Shown here piece by piece: positions 44,501 through 52,943 of a stretch of 64,000 nt of DNA. Source of the DNA: Leishmania donovani (taxonomy: Eukaryota; Euglenozoa; Kinetoplastea; Trypanosomatida; Trypanosomatidae); assembly GCF_000227135.1 (NCBI RefSeq), contig NC_018253.1, forward strand, positions 576,979 through 640,978, given 5' to 3'. The notes beneath the pieces are model-generated. The model was not told the origin of the DNA. It worked only from the letters and a program-made list of their open reading frames with translations, and ran no database searches. Each line of letters starts with the position of its first letter. Positions within the stretch are counted from its first letter, which is position 1. Position numbers and translations under genes: made by a program.

Positions 44501-44657
44501 GCGGCGCTGGGGAGCTGGCGATCTTCTCATGCATCCTCTGCTTTCCGGCAATGCCGCAGCATCATCTCTGGTGAAGCTGGAGACAATTTTTGACGCGAAA
44601 CATAGCAATCCTCTCGACCCGTCAAGCCAATCCGTTTTTTCCTTACGATCTGCGTAA
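41580..44657 (+). CDS. Membrane PAS / two-component-like / STE11-type protein kinase
   Basis: The protein is 1025 aa. Residues about 155-176 (FSMISFGLIVIFSCSALVII) and 185-208 (GLAVGCVACVLLVLSASLVS) are two transmembrane helices. Residues about 290-400 form a PAS domain (VVMIAFDSNYQITWWNNAAE). Residues about 405-575 have the layout of a histidine-kinase DHp/ATPase pair, but no phospho-accepting His or N/G boxes are evident. Residues about 650-725 resemble a receiver domain (DVDVIICDSEW, ending MPLVRRDVQQLI). The C-terminal kinase is complete: glycine loop GRGSYG 750-755, Lys772 in AVKMF, HRDVKPQN with Asp865, DFG 882-884, APE 903-905, ending near residue 990. It resembles STE11/MEKK kinases and recalls the T. 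brucei membrane kinase RDK1. A sensor function for the PAS part is inference. Confidence 0.93.
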   Translation: MLAHPILASEDDEEYVIRVIFCLPALLDAYFDAVETICAEPSPPPESKTRADILHLTIQQRLLILGRVPPSTFRHFDEVSGTETEDKELPKLIDQLRHVFLENKVDIGPQALLWRKRSLSLARECSDHMNRCRVRFSLGRKVRRELVAFGSAPYAFSMISFGLIVIFSCSALVIIPALQAPLASGLAVGCVACVLLVLSASLVSFNFFTAVRSLHILYSQLFHEYLIAGGSPSDILLNSLQEPSFKPRGKDGPRDSGTKRLEMGRETKTGYYTIPYGGENRIGYIEGKQLNAQVVMIAFDSNYQITWWNNAAEVMTGFLQDGCIGKPLNELVQCFNDEDVCSLIKNTRRGNLLKIKLRSLTAAPTTLSTVVAPILNCDSKPIGNVLICANSLDNLREYRIYMHNYQVSETIGALSFLSERSSLSHEDSTLVNSLSRFVKNGLANHVETLAREMESDWDWTSVEQLLGRALGQRIGLHEVIVDPLFPPTLCVNPDVAKTFGTVVGLANGRCTVTLQMLNLTGNVFSLAVTVLLGPKCRPWDQAQLEQQLEQLLRSTAGSVYLLEERVVLHFPCQVAPILDDGDEGDANPNSDQALQITQARAIINCTVNVVTAITNMVDQHNLSLILLKTMFVSLASVRERSDLEKRLSARPCDVDVIICDSEWLSSSRDLLMNNDHGAMVIPLIDAQMPVPADVQHAICMPLVRRDVQQLILEVGKAVSMKKNAISAREERERILTLRQDSPWTRGKLLGRGSYGAVYEATSDLTGGKMAVKMFYFSQNVESSISTLLNEVSIMCSLNHPNIVHYFHCERKDNNVSLFMELCEASLTDIIVGRRQKPAHLSVVQIIRQVLTAIAYLHSRGIAHRDVKPQNILLKGETVKLTDFGTAIQGNAGKEVRGTFRYMAPEVYKGDPHSLSCDIWSIGCLVCELFACPTPFMENSSLLGEMTSTVDYLTRVPQNPVLIDFLEKCFQLDPERRWGAGDLLMHPLLSGNAAASSLVKLETIFDAKHSNPLDPSSQSVFSLRSA

Positions 44658-46104
44658 GAGAGCTAGCGGAGCAACAGAGGGGCAGGAAGACCAGGCGCCG
44701 CGTGCTCAATGACCGCCTCTCTAGCACGCGTATGCACTGTCTCCGCAGTCGAAAGCACAGCAGCTGATGGGGGTTTTCTTTCATTATTCGTGGTTTTTCC
44801 CTCTTTTTTGTCATTGTTGTCTGCCAGACACAAAAGCGCCCTCGATGAGGATGGAATGGATCAGATGTCGGTGATGGTGGTACGCGAGCACCTGCACAAG
44901 AGTTCTATTTCTCCTTTTTTTTTGTTTGCGTGCGGAGATGCTCATACTGCGCCGAGGACAGGAGAGGGAAAAGGTGAGGGGGGGGGCTTGTCGGGACAAG
45001 GTTCTGTGAGAGCGCCAGGAAAGGAAGGCGGTGCGCAGTGTTCCTCTTCCTTGTCCCCTGTGTATAGGTGTTGGTGTGCATATGTCAGTAGGTTTTTGTT
45101 CGTCTTTGCTCTCCCCATTTCTACCTCCTCCTTTCGCCTTCGTTCTCCTTTTCTTTTCGCTGTGTGTGTGTGTGTGTGTTTGTGTCCAGGCCCTTCTAGC
45201 GCCGATCAAGCAGCATGTATCCGAAAAGGGCTCGAGGAAGGAGAAGAAGCTCCCGTTTTACGCATGGCCCAATTCAACTTCAGGCGGTTCGTCCAAGGCG
45301 ACTAGGATTTCGCCGTGGTGTAACAGACGTATGTGAACTGTGGCTGTGAGCTTCTATTTGTTGACGTGTTCGTGGCCGAGTGCTATATCGCGAGAAGAAG
45401 TGTGGGTGTTTCTAGTATTCTAGATGCCGGGACATTGTCTTTTGAGGTGTTTCCTCTGTCTATAAGGCCTGTCCCTGTGTTTCCGCTCCTTCTCCTTCCT
45501 CTCTCTTCCGTCAAGGCGGACGCACATGTTCGGATCTGATCGCTGTACATTCTATCCTCCACTATCCCGCATATTAACACAGAAAACAAAACACTAATTT
45601 ACATATGCGCACACAGATGCATCCTTCTGCTCCACATTTTGAAAGAGAACCCGCACATCAGAAGGAAATATACAGGGCTGCGCACGCCGATGAGCGGCGA
45701 CGCCGACGCTTTCTATACGAGCTCATTAAAAGTGGAATGGGCGGCTCTCAGAGTTAGCGCGATACAAAGAGAGACAAAGAAAATGATGTATGGGCAGCAG
45801 GGATGGAGACGACAGGGAGGGAGGCCGCGTTGAAAGAGCTGTTTCCCACTCCCAGCCACCTCTCAGAGTTCTCTTCTTCCTTTTTCCTCTTTTTTTTGCT
45901 GAAGTGTTTGCCGGAAAAGAAAAAATGGGAACATAGCGAGGGGAACAAGAGAAGAGCAAGAGAGGGTAGCGAAAGCATAGACGCATGGCGCATGATTACA
46001 GGTGTCGGGTCTTTTTTCGTTTGGATTTCTTCGCCCTCATGACAGGGGAAGGACCCCTTTGAGTGCGCGGCATTTCAGGGGTCAGTACCCACTCTGTGTG
46101 GAGA
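44658..46104. other. Intergenic, no gene seen
   Basis: It comprises the 3' flank of the kinase; a (GT)n run lies at about 45161-45180. No convincing gene. Purine-rich DNA at 45760-45980 leads into the accessory island. Confidence 0.55.
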
Positions 46105-46141
46105 GGCCAGGTGGCCCCCTATCCCAGCCACTGCCAAACCA
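46105..46141 (-). mobile_element. Inverted fragment of SIDER-like signature
   Basis: Reverse-complemented, the bases before the gap read TGGTTTGGCAGTGGCTGGGA then TAGGGG. This matches 24 of 25 positions of the block at about 24974-24998 of the SIDER-like element. The rest of the element, if present, would lie in the gap. Confidence 0.55.
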
Positions 46142-46240
46142 NNNNNNNNNNNNNNNNNNNNNNNNNNNNNNNNNNNNNNNNNNNNNNNNNNNNNNNNNNN
46201 NNNNNNNNNNNNNNNNNNNNNNNNNNNNNNNNNNNNNNNN
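46142..46240. other. Assembly gap (99 N)
   Basis: No duplicated flank is seen; it separates the SIDER-like fragment from the tandem repeat. Confidence 0.95.
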
Positions 46241-47442
46241 TGACATGTGAAGTACACCTACTCGAGCAGCGCTACGGTGAAGAAATAACGACAATGGAAA
46301 GGTTAACAGGGGGCCAGATCTGTGCGTAGGATGGACAGCTAGCCACTCGAGTCTCAACCTTGGAGAAAGACATGAATACCCTCATTCCAGCATACAGCAC
46401 GTTTGGAACCGTTAGTCGAGGCCACTCTACAAGCTGTGACGGCCGTGGACGAGGGTGACAACACAGCGAAGGCCACCCTTGATGCGTTTGGTGGCGTCCT
46501 TCGGCGTCATGTAGGGGAACTTTGCACAAAGGCCGAGTCGAAACACGGTGTCTTTGTTACGTCCTGCTGTCAAGGTGATGCGCTTGGCAAACGAGCTGGG
46601 GAACGTGGAGGAGACCTTTCTCAGCCACACGTCCGTTATTCTGAAGCTGCACCACAAAGCGGAGAAGGTACCGCTAACTCCACAGAGACGTGAGAGCGGG
46701 TTTTGGACGTATTCTTCTGACCAAGAAAGTCTTACAAAGCGCGAGGAAGCCACCGGTGTGGAGGGCGCGCTTGCTCTCACGGACGTGAAGACGTGGGGAG
46801 GCACATGCTGGAACACAGTAAGTATTTTCGAAGTGTAGCACATTCGGTGCGAACAACGGCGTTTTCATGACATGTGAAGTACACCTACTCGAGCAGCGCT
46901 ACGGTGAAGAAATAACGACAATGGAAAGGTTAACAGGGGGCCAGATCTGTGCGTAGGATGGACAGCTAGCCACTCGAGTCTCAACCTTGGAGAAAGACAT
47001 GAATACCCTCATTCCAGCATACAGCACGTTTGGAACCGTTAGTCGAGGCCACTCTACAAGCTGTGACGGCCGTGGACGAGGGTGACAACACAGCGAAGGC
47101 CACCCTTGATGCGTTTGGTGGCGTCCTTCGGCGTCATGTAGGGGAACTTTGCACAAAGGCCGAGTCGAAACACGGTGTCTTTGTTACGTCCTGCTGTCAA
47201 GGTGATGCGCTTGGCAAACGAGCTGGGGAACGTGGAGGAGACCTTTCTCAGCCACACGTCCGTTATTCTGAAGCTGCACCACAAAGCGGAGAAGGTACCG
47301 CTAACCCCACAGAGACGTGAGAGCGGGTTTTGGACGCATTCTTCTGACCAAGAAAGTCTTACAAAGCGCGAGGAAGCCACCGGTGTGGAGGGCGCGCTTG
47401 CTCTCACGGACGTGAAGACGTGGGGAGGCACATACACTGATT
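46241..47442 (+). repeat. 627-bp tandem repeat, two units
   Basis: Unit 1 runs 46241-46867 and unit 2 starts at 46868 with no gap between them. They differ by a few bases (for example GCTAACTCC versus GCTAACCCC, GACGTATTC versus GACGCATTC), so this is a true duplication rather than a gap artefact. They diverge after GGGGAGGCACAT (46806 in unit 1, 47433 in unit 2). Confidence 0.85.
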
Positions 47443-47797
47443 TGTCGGGCAAGACTGCAGAGTCGTTTCTTGCGCAAGAAATTGCCTGGGGGCCTGATAG
47501 AGCCTCATGAGGGATTCGAGACGGCGCTACATTCGCTCATGTTGTTGGCCTGCAACGCTGTAAAGCGCCCTAGCCTTTTGGAACGGAATAGCCCAGGCGG
47601 ACAGTGCCGCGGTGGAGCGATTGCTCGCTTATACATGCAAGAACGGCTTTTCGCAAGTGGCACCACTGGTCTTTGCGGAGCAACACGAGAATCAACCCAA
47701 TGAAGCTCCCGATGAAGTACTTGCGTGCCGCGGTGCGCAATCACAAACCCGAAGCAGGAGCTCAGTGCCATGAGTGTGGATAACCCGAGCCTGATTG

Positions 47798-47896
47798 NNN
47801 NNNNNNNNNNNNNNNNNNNNNNNNNNNNNNNNNNNNNNNNNNNNNNNNNNNNNNNNNNNNNNNNNNNNNNNNNNNNNNNNNNNNNNNNNNNNNNNN
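47798..47896. other. Assembly gap (99 N)
   Basis: Flanked by an exact 347-bp duplication (47451-47797 and 47897-48243). Confidence 0.95.
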
Positions 47897-48605
47897 AAGA
47901 CTGCAGAGTCGTTTCTTGCGCAAGAAATTGCCTGGGGGCCTGATAGAGCCTCATGAGGGATTCGAGACGGCGCTACATTCGCTCATGTTGTTGGCCTGCA
48001 ACGCTGTAAAGCGCCCTAGCCTTTTGGAACGGAATAGCCCAGGCGGACAGTGCCGCGGTGGAGCGATTGCTCGCTTATACATGCAAGAACGGCTTTTCGC
48101 AAGTGGCACCACTGGTCTTTGCGGAGCAACACGAGAATCAACCCAATGAAGCTCCCGATGAAGTACTTGCGTGCCGCGGTGCGCAATCACAAACCCGAAG
48201 CAGGAGCTCAGTGCCATGAGTGTGGATAACCCGAGCCTGATTGCATGGCTCTGTCAAAAGGGTGGGTGTCCCAGGACTGCCTTTGGGGCAGGCCACCGAT
48301 TTGCCGAATCGCCAGGAGGACAACGCGCCGTGCTTCGTGCCACTGAAGAGGGAGGCTCCGACGGTGACTATGGTTACAGTTGCGCAATTGCCTGGCTGAT
48401 TGGCTGCTTTGTTTGCTGAAGGTGGCGAGGCTGGCGCAGCTGGTCACAACGGCGGTTCTACGCCATAGGCGCTGACGTAGGTTGAAGCACGGACCGTTGG
48501 GTTAGGTTATTCCGCCCTTTGCCGCGCACGTTGCCGTGCATTCACATATTTTGGGTGAGACACACATCACATTTGGAATTCGTCAGAGGAGACTTCCCGC
48601 AGCGT

Positions 48606-48836
48606 ATGACGGGGACAGTGGATGTTGCACGCATGGATACACTTCTCCGTATCCTGGGCGTGCTCCTCGCATTTCTCTATATTCGTTTCAAACATACTCT
48701 TGCAGACAGGCCGTCTCGTGGCTTGTCATCAACCATGCGAGGCATAGTGCAGGGCTACTACAATGAAGAGACAGGAATCCTTGAATGGAGGAAAAAAATA
48801 GGTAGGTCTTCGTATTCTTGCGTAGTGTTATCGTGA
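48606..48836 (+). CDS. Possible small membrane protein
   Basis: This would encode 76 aa from MTGTVDVARMDTLLRILG. A hydrophobic segment (LLRILGVLLAFLYI) is followed by a basic, soluble-looking C-terminal part (YYNEETGILEWRKKIGRSS). The composition is more protein-like than surrounding frames, but there is no family match and it lies next to gene debris. It may be a short real gene or another remnant. Confidence 0.3.
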   Translation: MTGTVDVARMDTLLRILGVLLAFLYIRFKHTLADRPSRGLSSTMRGIVQGYYNEETGILEWRKKIGRSSYSCVVLS

Positions 48837-49739
48837 GATTAAGGCAAAGGATAGCAGCTTGGTACACTCTTGATCGGTGATAGAAAACTCGCTAGCTGGG
48901 AAGAACGAGGCGCATGTATTGGAATGCATCATCATACAAAGATGTCGTTCGACCTCCTCCTCTCTCTTGTTGCTTTATACCCCCCTCTTTTGTTTGCTTC
49001 CGCTTCTCTTTCATGTGTGCCGTTGCCTGCCAATCTGTGTATAGATCAATGTGCATGGGGTTTTCACGCTCTCACTTAGTTCTCTCTTCCACAGCCTGTT
49101 TTTTATTTTGTTTGAGCTCCACTTCATTTCGCCTTTTCTGTTTTGATGCAGCGCATCTTCTTGCTTTGCTCTCGGCATCGATGCTGGCGTCCGACGCACG
49201 TGTGTGTTTGTGCGCGTGTGGTCAGCTTGATCTGGAATGCGTGCTTGTGAGCTTCGTCTCCCTTCTTCCTCTCCATTATGTGGGCCACCAATCGGGACAA
49301 GGAAAAAGCCGACATGAAGGCCCCGGCTAGCAAAAACGTTGGAGTGTCTCCCCTTCTTTTCGGCACTTTGGGCCACTGCCACGCGCAACTCTTCGAGGTA
49401 CCGTGGACAGAGGTGTTCGGATGCTCTCACACTCTTTATCACCCTTGACGTTGCTCGAACCGTCCATCGTGCCGTCAGAGGCGGAAAGCGAGCGATTGTG
49501 AGAGCTCTGCACACCGTATCTTCGCTTCTTCATGTGACTCCTGCTCGCAAATGCTCTAAGGAAGCGGGTTCACCGCGTGGAGAGTGCTGCCGTGGTTTCA
49601 AGTTGGAGCACTGCAACGCTCCAAACGCGCATGCTTTGCGCGCCCTCTTCGTTTTGGGCTCCCTTCTCTGCTGCGCTCACTTTTCGCCACTTCCCTCACT
49701 TACCCTTCTCTCCCCTCTCTTCTACCCGTCCCTATGGAA

Positions 49740-49775
<36 letters not shown>

Positions 49776-49866
49776 TGACATCCAAGTGTACGTGGACGCA
49801 CCCCGGCACAGACGCAGCGTGCGACGGCGGAGTAGAGGAAGACACTAGGAACGCACGCCAGAATTG
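48837..49866. other. Intergenic with acceptor region and (CA)n
   Basis: No gene is seen. A long C/T tract at 49645-49735 is followed by (CA)n at 49742-49773 and an AG at 49785-49786, a plausible acceptor for the ATG at 49867. Confidence 0.6.
49742..49773. repeat. (CA)n microsatellite
   Basis: About 16 CA dinucleotides between the pyrimidine tract and the predicted splice acceptor. Confidence 0.9.
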
Positions 49867-51879
49867 ATGCGCGGCGCTCTCGCCGCGTCACGCGTGCTGC
49901 GCCGCTTCTTGCTGCCCAAGGACGTGGAGGCGCTTCTCCAATCCATCCTGGAGCATCATGGTGCCGCGGAGGGTCCCTCTGCGAATGCTGCCGCAGACAT
50001 TATTCCACCCGAACAGGGGAATAACGGCGAGGTGCCATCGTTTGGACCTCCCTCTTGCCTGTTGAGAAATCCAGATGACGCTGTGGCAGAGCTGAAGACT
50101 GGCAAAGAGGCAAGCATCGCCTCTGCGGTTGGCGGTGACGAACTGAAGGACCCTTCGCGACTTGCCAGGCTCTTCTCGACGTCACATGATCAGCAAAAAT
50201 CAGACTGCTCCCGCGGGCACGCAGGGCAGAGCAAGTCGACCAGTGTGCCGGCCGGTCATGTTTACTTTACCTTGGAGGCTGTGCGTGCGCACCCGATGAT
50301 CAGTTTTCCAGAGATCTTGACGCAATGGGAGCAGTTCCTCGCGTTCGACGGCGATAAGGACGCGGATCACGTTTCATCGCACCTTTGCTGCTCTGAGCTG
50401 GCGTTACTCAACCTCAAGCTGGAGGATGGTCTTTTTGCCTCGTTAGCGGCGATGTGTGGCACTCCCCCGCCCATCGACAAGGTGCCGAAGCACGTGGCCG
50501 ACGTCCTTCGCTCCGATTTTTGGGCGGGAAACTACGGGGAAACGCCGAGTGCCCTTCACGTTTTTCGCGCGCCCCTATCATATCGCGCACCCAAGCTGCC
50601 CGCTTGCTACACGCTTCTGCACTTTTCTGCCGAGTTGGGCGACGTAGCGTATGTGCAGGCGCTTTTGGCCCACTACCCCTCTGGTTTTCCACTCCGGTGG
50701 CTCTCCTCTCCGATGCACGCTGTCCAAGGCTACCCGACACCTGCAATGCTTGCCGTAGAAGAACCGGTCAGCGGTGTGGGCTTCCAACCCTTCTCAGTGC
50801 TATCTCCACCACCGTCGGCAATGCCATCGGAGTCGGAAGCCGAGGTATACGCTCGTGCAAATACAGAGCTATACCCGTGCGAGTGGGTTTCGGAGCACTG
50901 CCCGGACCACACGGGGATGTATCTCTGTCACCTGGCTGCCGCCCGCGGAAATGTGCAGTACCTGGACTACCTTGTCGGCCTTCTCGGCGCGGCGACGGTG
51001 CTGAAGGAGCAGCGCTGCGCGCCGCCCGTGTCGCCGCTAAACACGTGGGGCCCTCTTCGCTATCTGCCTCGCTTGACCGCAGCGCAGTGTGCCTTGGCGT
51101 TTCATCAAACAGCGGCGCTGGAGTGGATCGAGGCGGTACACCCGTTTGCGCTGGAGGAGATGGATCGCAGGACGCTGATCCACGCGTTAATGGCTGCAGC
51201 GATACACAAGGACGACCTCACCGGAGCTTTTTCATTTCTCCGGACGCGCTCGATGGAGCCGTTGGGCATACTCGACTTCGTGCCCGCCTCCGTCGGTGCA
51301 TTTCGGGTTAATATGGGAGCGTCAAAACCATCTCAGAGCGTGTGGAGCTGCGAGCTCGAGGAGGCTGGGATACTTCGCATGGTATTTGCAGCTGCAGAGG
51401 CTGGAAACGTTGGTGTGCTTCGTTGGTTTGATGATGCATTGGGCGACACGGATGTGCGGCGGCTGTGCGACCGGCAAGGCACGACGGTACTGCATCACTG
51501 CGCGAGAGGTTTACACGCAGGGGCAATGGCGGCGCTGCTTTCGATCACGGCCGCTACCTCGTGCACAGACTCGCTGCAAATGCAAGGCAGCTCTACACGG
51601 TCCCCACCTCTCTGGACTCCTCTCGATCCCACATGGATAGACGTAGAGGACAGCGACGGTCGCACCCCAGCTGTGTGGTGCGTCTTGGGCCGATCCAAGA
51701 AAGGACGGGAAGTGGAGATGCTGGAGGTGCTGCGCAACGCCGGCTCCGACTGGCCGCGTCGCCGGCACAATGGTCTCTCGCTCTTTGAGATGGCGGCACA
51801 GGAGCATTCACGCCACACAAAGTTGATGCACTACCTGAAGCTCCATATCCAAGCACCCCCGCATAGCCAGCGACGCTGA
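49867..51879 (+). CDS. Ankyrin-repeat protein
   Basis: The protein is 670 aa. Ankyrin-like units are visible: YTLLHFSAELGDVAYVQALL at about 247, YLCHLAAARGNVQYLDYLVG at about 354, VFAAAEAGNVGVLRWFDDAL at about 505, TTVLHHCARGLHAGAMAALL at about 540, and DSDGRTPAVWCVLGRSKKGR near the C-terminus. The N-terminal 200 residues are partly low complexity, and MRGALAASRVLRRFLLPKDV could be a mitochondrial-type presequence. No catalytic domain is seen. It is probably a protein-protein interaction scaffold; partner unknown. Confidence 0.85.
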   Translation: MRGALAASRVLRRFLLPKDVEALLQSILEHHGAAEGPSANAAADIIPPEQGNNGEVPSFGPPSCLLRNPDDAVAELKTGKEASIASAVGGDELKDPSRLARLFSTSHDQQKSDCSRGHAGQSKSTSVPAGHVYFTLEAVRAHPMISFPEILTQWEQFLAFDGDKDADHVSSHLCCSELALLNLKLEDGLFASLAAMCGTPPPIDKVPKHVADVLRSDFWAGNYGETPSALHVFRAPLSYRAPKLPACYTLLHFSAELGDVAYVQALLAHYPSGFPLRWLSSPMHAVQGYPTPAMLAVEEPVSGVGFQPFSVLSPPPSAMPSESEAEVYARANTELYPCEWVSEHCPDHTGMYLCHLAAARGNVQYLDYLVGLLGAATVLKEQRCAPPVSPLNTWGPLRYLPRLTAAQCALAFHQTAALEWIEAVHPFALEEMDRRTLIHALMAAAIHKDDLTGAFSFLRTRSMEPLGILDFVPASVGAFRVNMGASKPSQSVWSCELEEAGILRMVFAAAEAGNVGVLRWFDDALGDTDVRRLCDRQGTTVLHHCARGLHAGAMAALLSITAATSCTDSLQMQGSSTRSPPLWTPLDPTWIDVEDSDGRTPAVWCVLGRSKKGREVEMLEVLRNAGSDWPRRRHNGLSLFEMAAQEHSRHTKLMHYLKLHIQAPPHSQRR

Positions 51880-52943
51880 TCAAGTGTCTTTTTCCTCCTC
51901 TTTTTCATTATCGACACCTCTTACACCCAGCTCTCTCCACCTGTTAAGTGCAGGCACCGCGAGTGCCTTGTGAGGGGCGAAAGGGTGCGACACAGGTTGG
52001 AGGGAGGCAGGGCTGCTCAAGCGCGCCAAACACCGGGGTGTGGGTGCTTGTGATGGCGACTCCGGGGAGACAAGTGGATCTGCTTTGCTCTGCTTCTACT
52101 GATGTTTTAGTTTGCTTTCTTTTTTCCCTTCTTTGATTCTCTGCTTGCTCGTCGGTCACCTCGAAAAGGTGACAGACACGTACACACACACACCGTGTGC
52201 GTGTGGAAGCAAGACCCAAGCTATGCGCATCAACCAAATAATCCGCCCCTTCTTTTCGCTGGCTTGCGCGTTCGCTGCCTCTGCCGTGTTCTCCTTTTCG
52301 TGTTCGGCTCCCTCGACACAATCAGGCGCGAGAGGGAGAAGAAGTTGAACGAAATGGGATGCGAGGAGGGCTCTGCTGAGTGGTAGGCCACTGCAGTCTC
52401 TCCCCCTCACGTGGTCTTTCAGGCATCTTGCATCTGCCGGGGCACATTACCTTTATCTCCCCCAAAGTCCGTTTTGACGGGCTTCCGCGTGTCCCTCACT
52501 GAACTCTTCTGCCCCTTTTCAAGTACTTCTCTAGTTGCTGTGAGCATCACTTGTAAATCTCGCCTTGAAACAGCTGCGATTGTATCCGCCAGGTGCACAC
52601 ACACACACACACACACGCTTAGTTTGCGCCGCGCCACACCTGAGCGGAGAGGGGAGAGCAATAAAAATCCGTTGCCTTAGCACAATAAAGAAGAGAGCAT
52701 CGCCTTGCGGGACATTGTGGCGGCACCGGCACACAAACATATATATATATATATACATACGTATACACGCCTTCATAAAGCATCGGGTGCCTGACGGTTC
52801 CCCTTGTGCTCACTCACACCGAAACTCATCCTACACCGTGATTGCAGTGCCGCTTGTACTCCACTGCACCGCACGGGGTGACGCGGCGTTTTTAGCAGTC
52901 GTCATTGCCTTCTTGTACGCCGCTGCTCAGCTGCCCTGCTCTG
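51880..52943. other. Intergenic, microsatellites, no gene seen
   Basis: It contains (CA)n at 52596-52616 and (TA)n at about 52740-52766. AG dinucleotides at 52894-52897 and 52929-52930 precede the next ATG at 52944. No gene pattern is visible. Confidence 0.6.

Larger units (their letters stand above)
46241..48480 (+). pseudogene. Degenerate protein-coding remnants, family unknown
   Basis: Each 627-bp unit carries protein-like text in shifting frames: CEVHLLEQRYGEEITTMERL, then a stop, then LATRVSTLEKDMNTLIPAYS; a second frame gives TAVDEGDNTAKATLDAFGGV and LRRHVGELCTKAESKHGVFV; a third gives VMRLANELGNVEETFLSHTS and VILKLHHKAEKVPL. The text is helical and coiled-coil-like. It continues past the repeats as fragments up to about 48420. 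No intact frame links them and I recognise no family. The 347 bp at 47451-47797 reappear at 47897-48243 across a gap and should be counted once. Confidence 0.5.
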
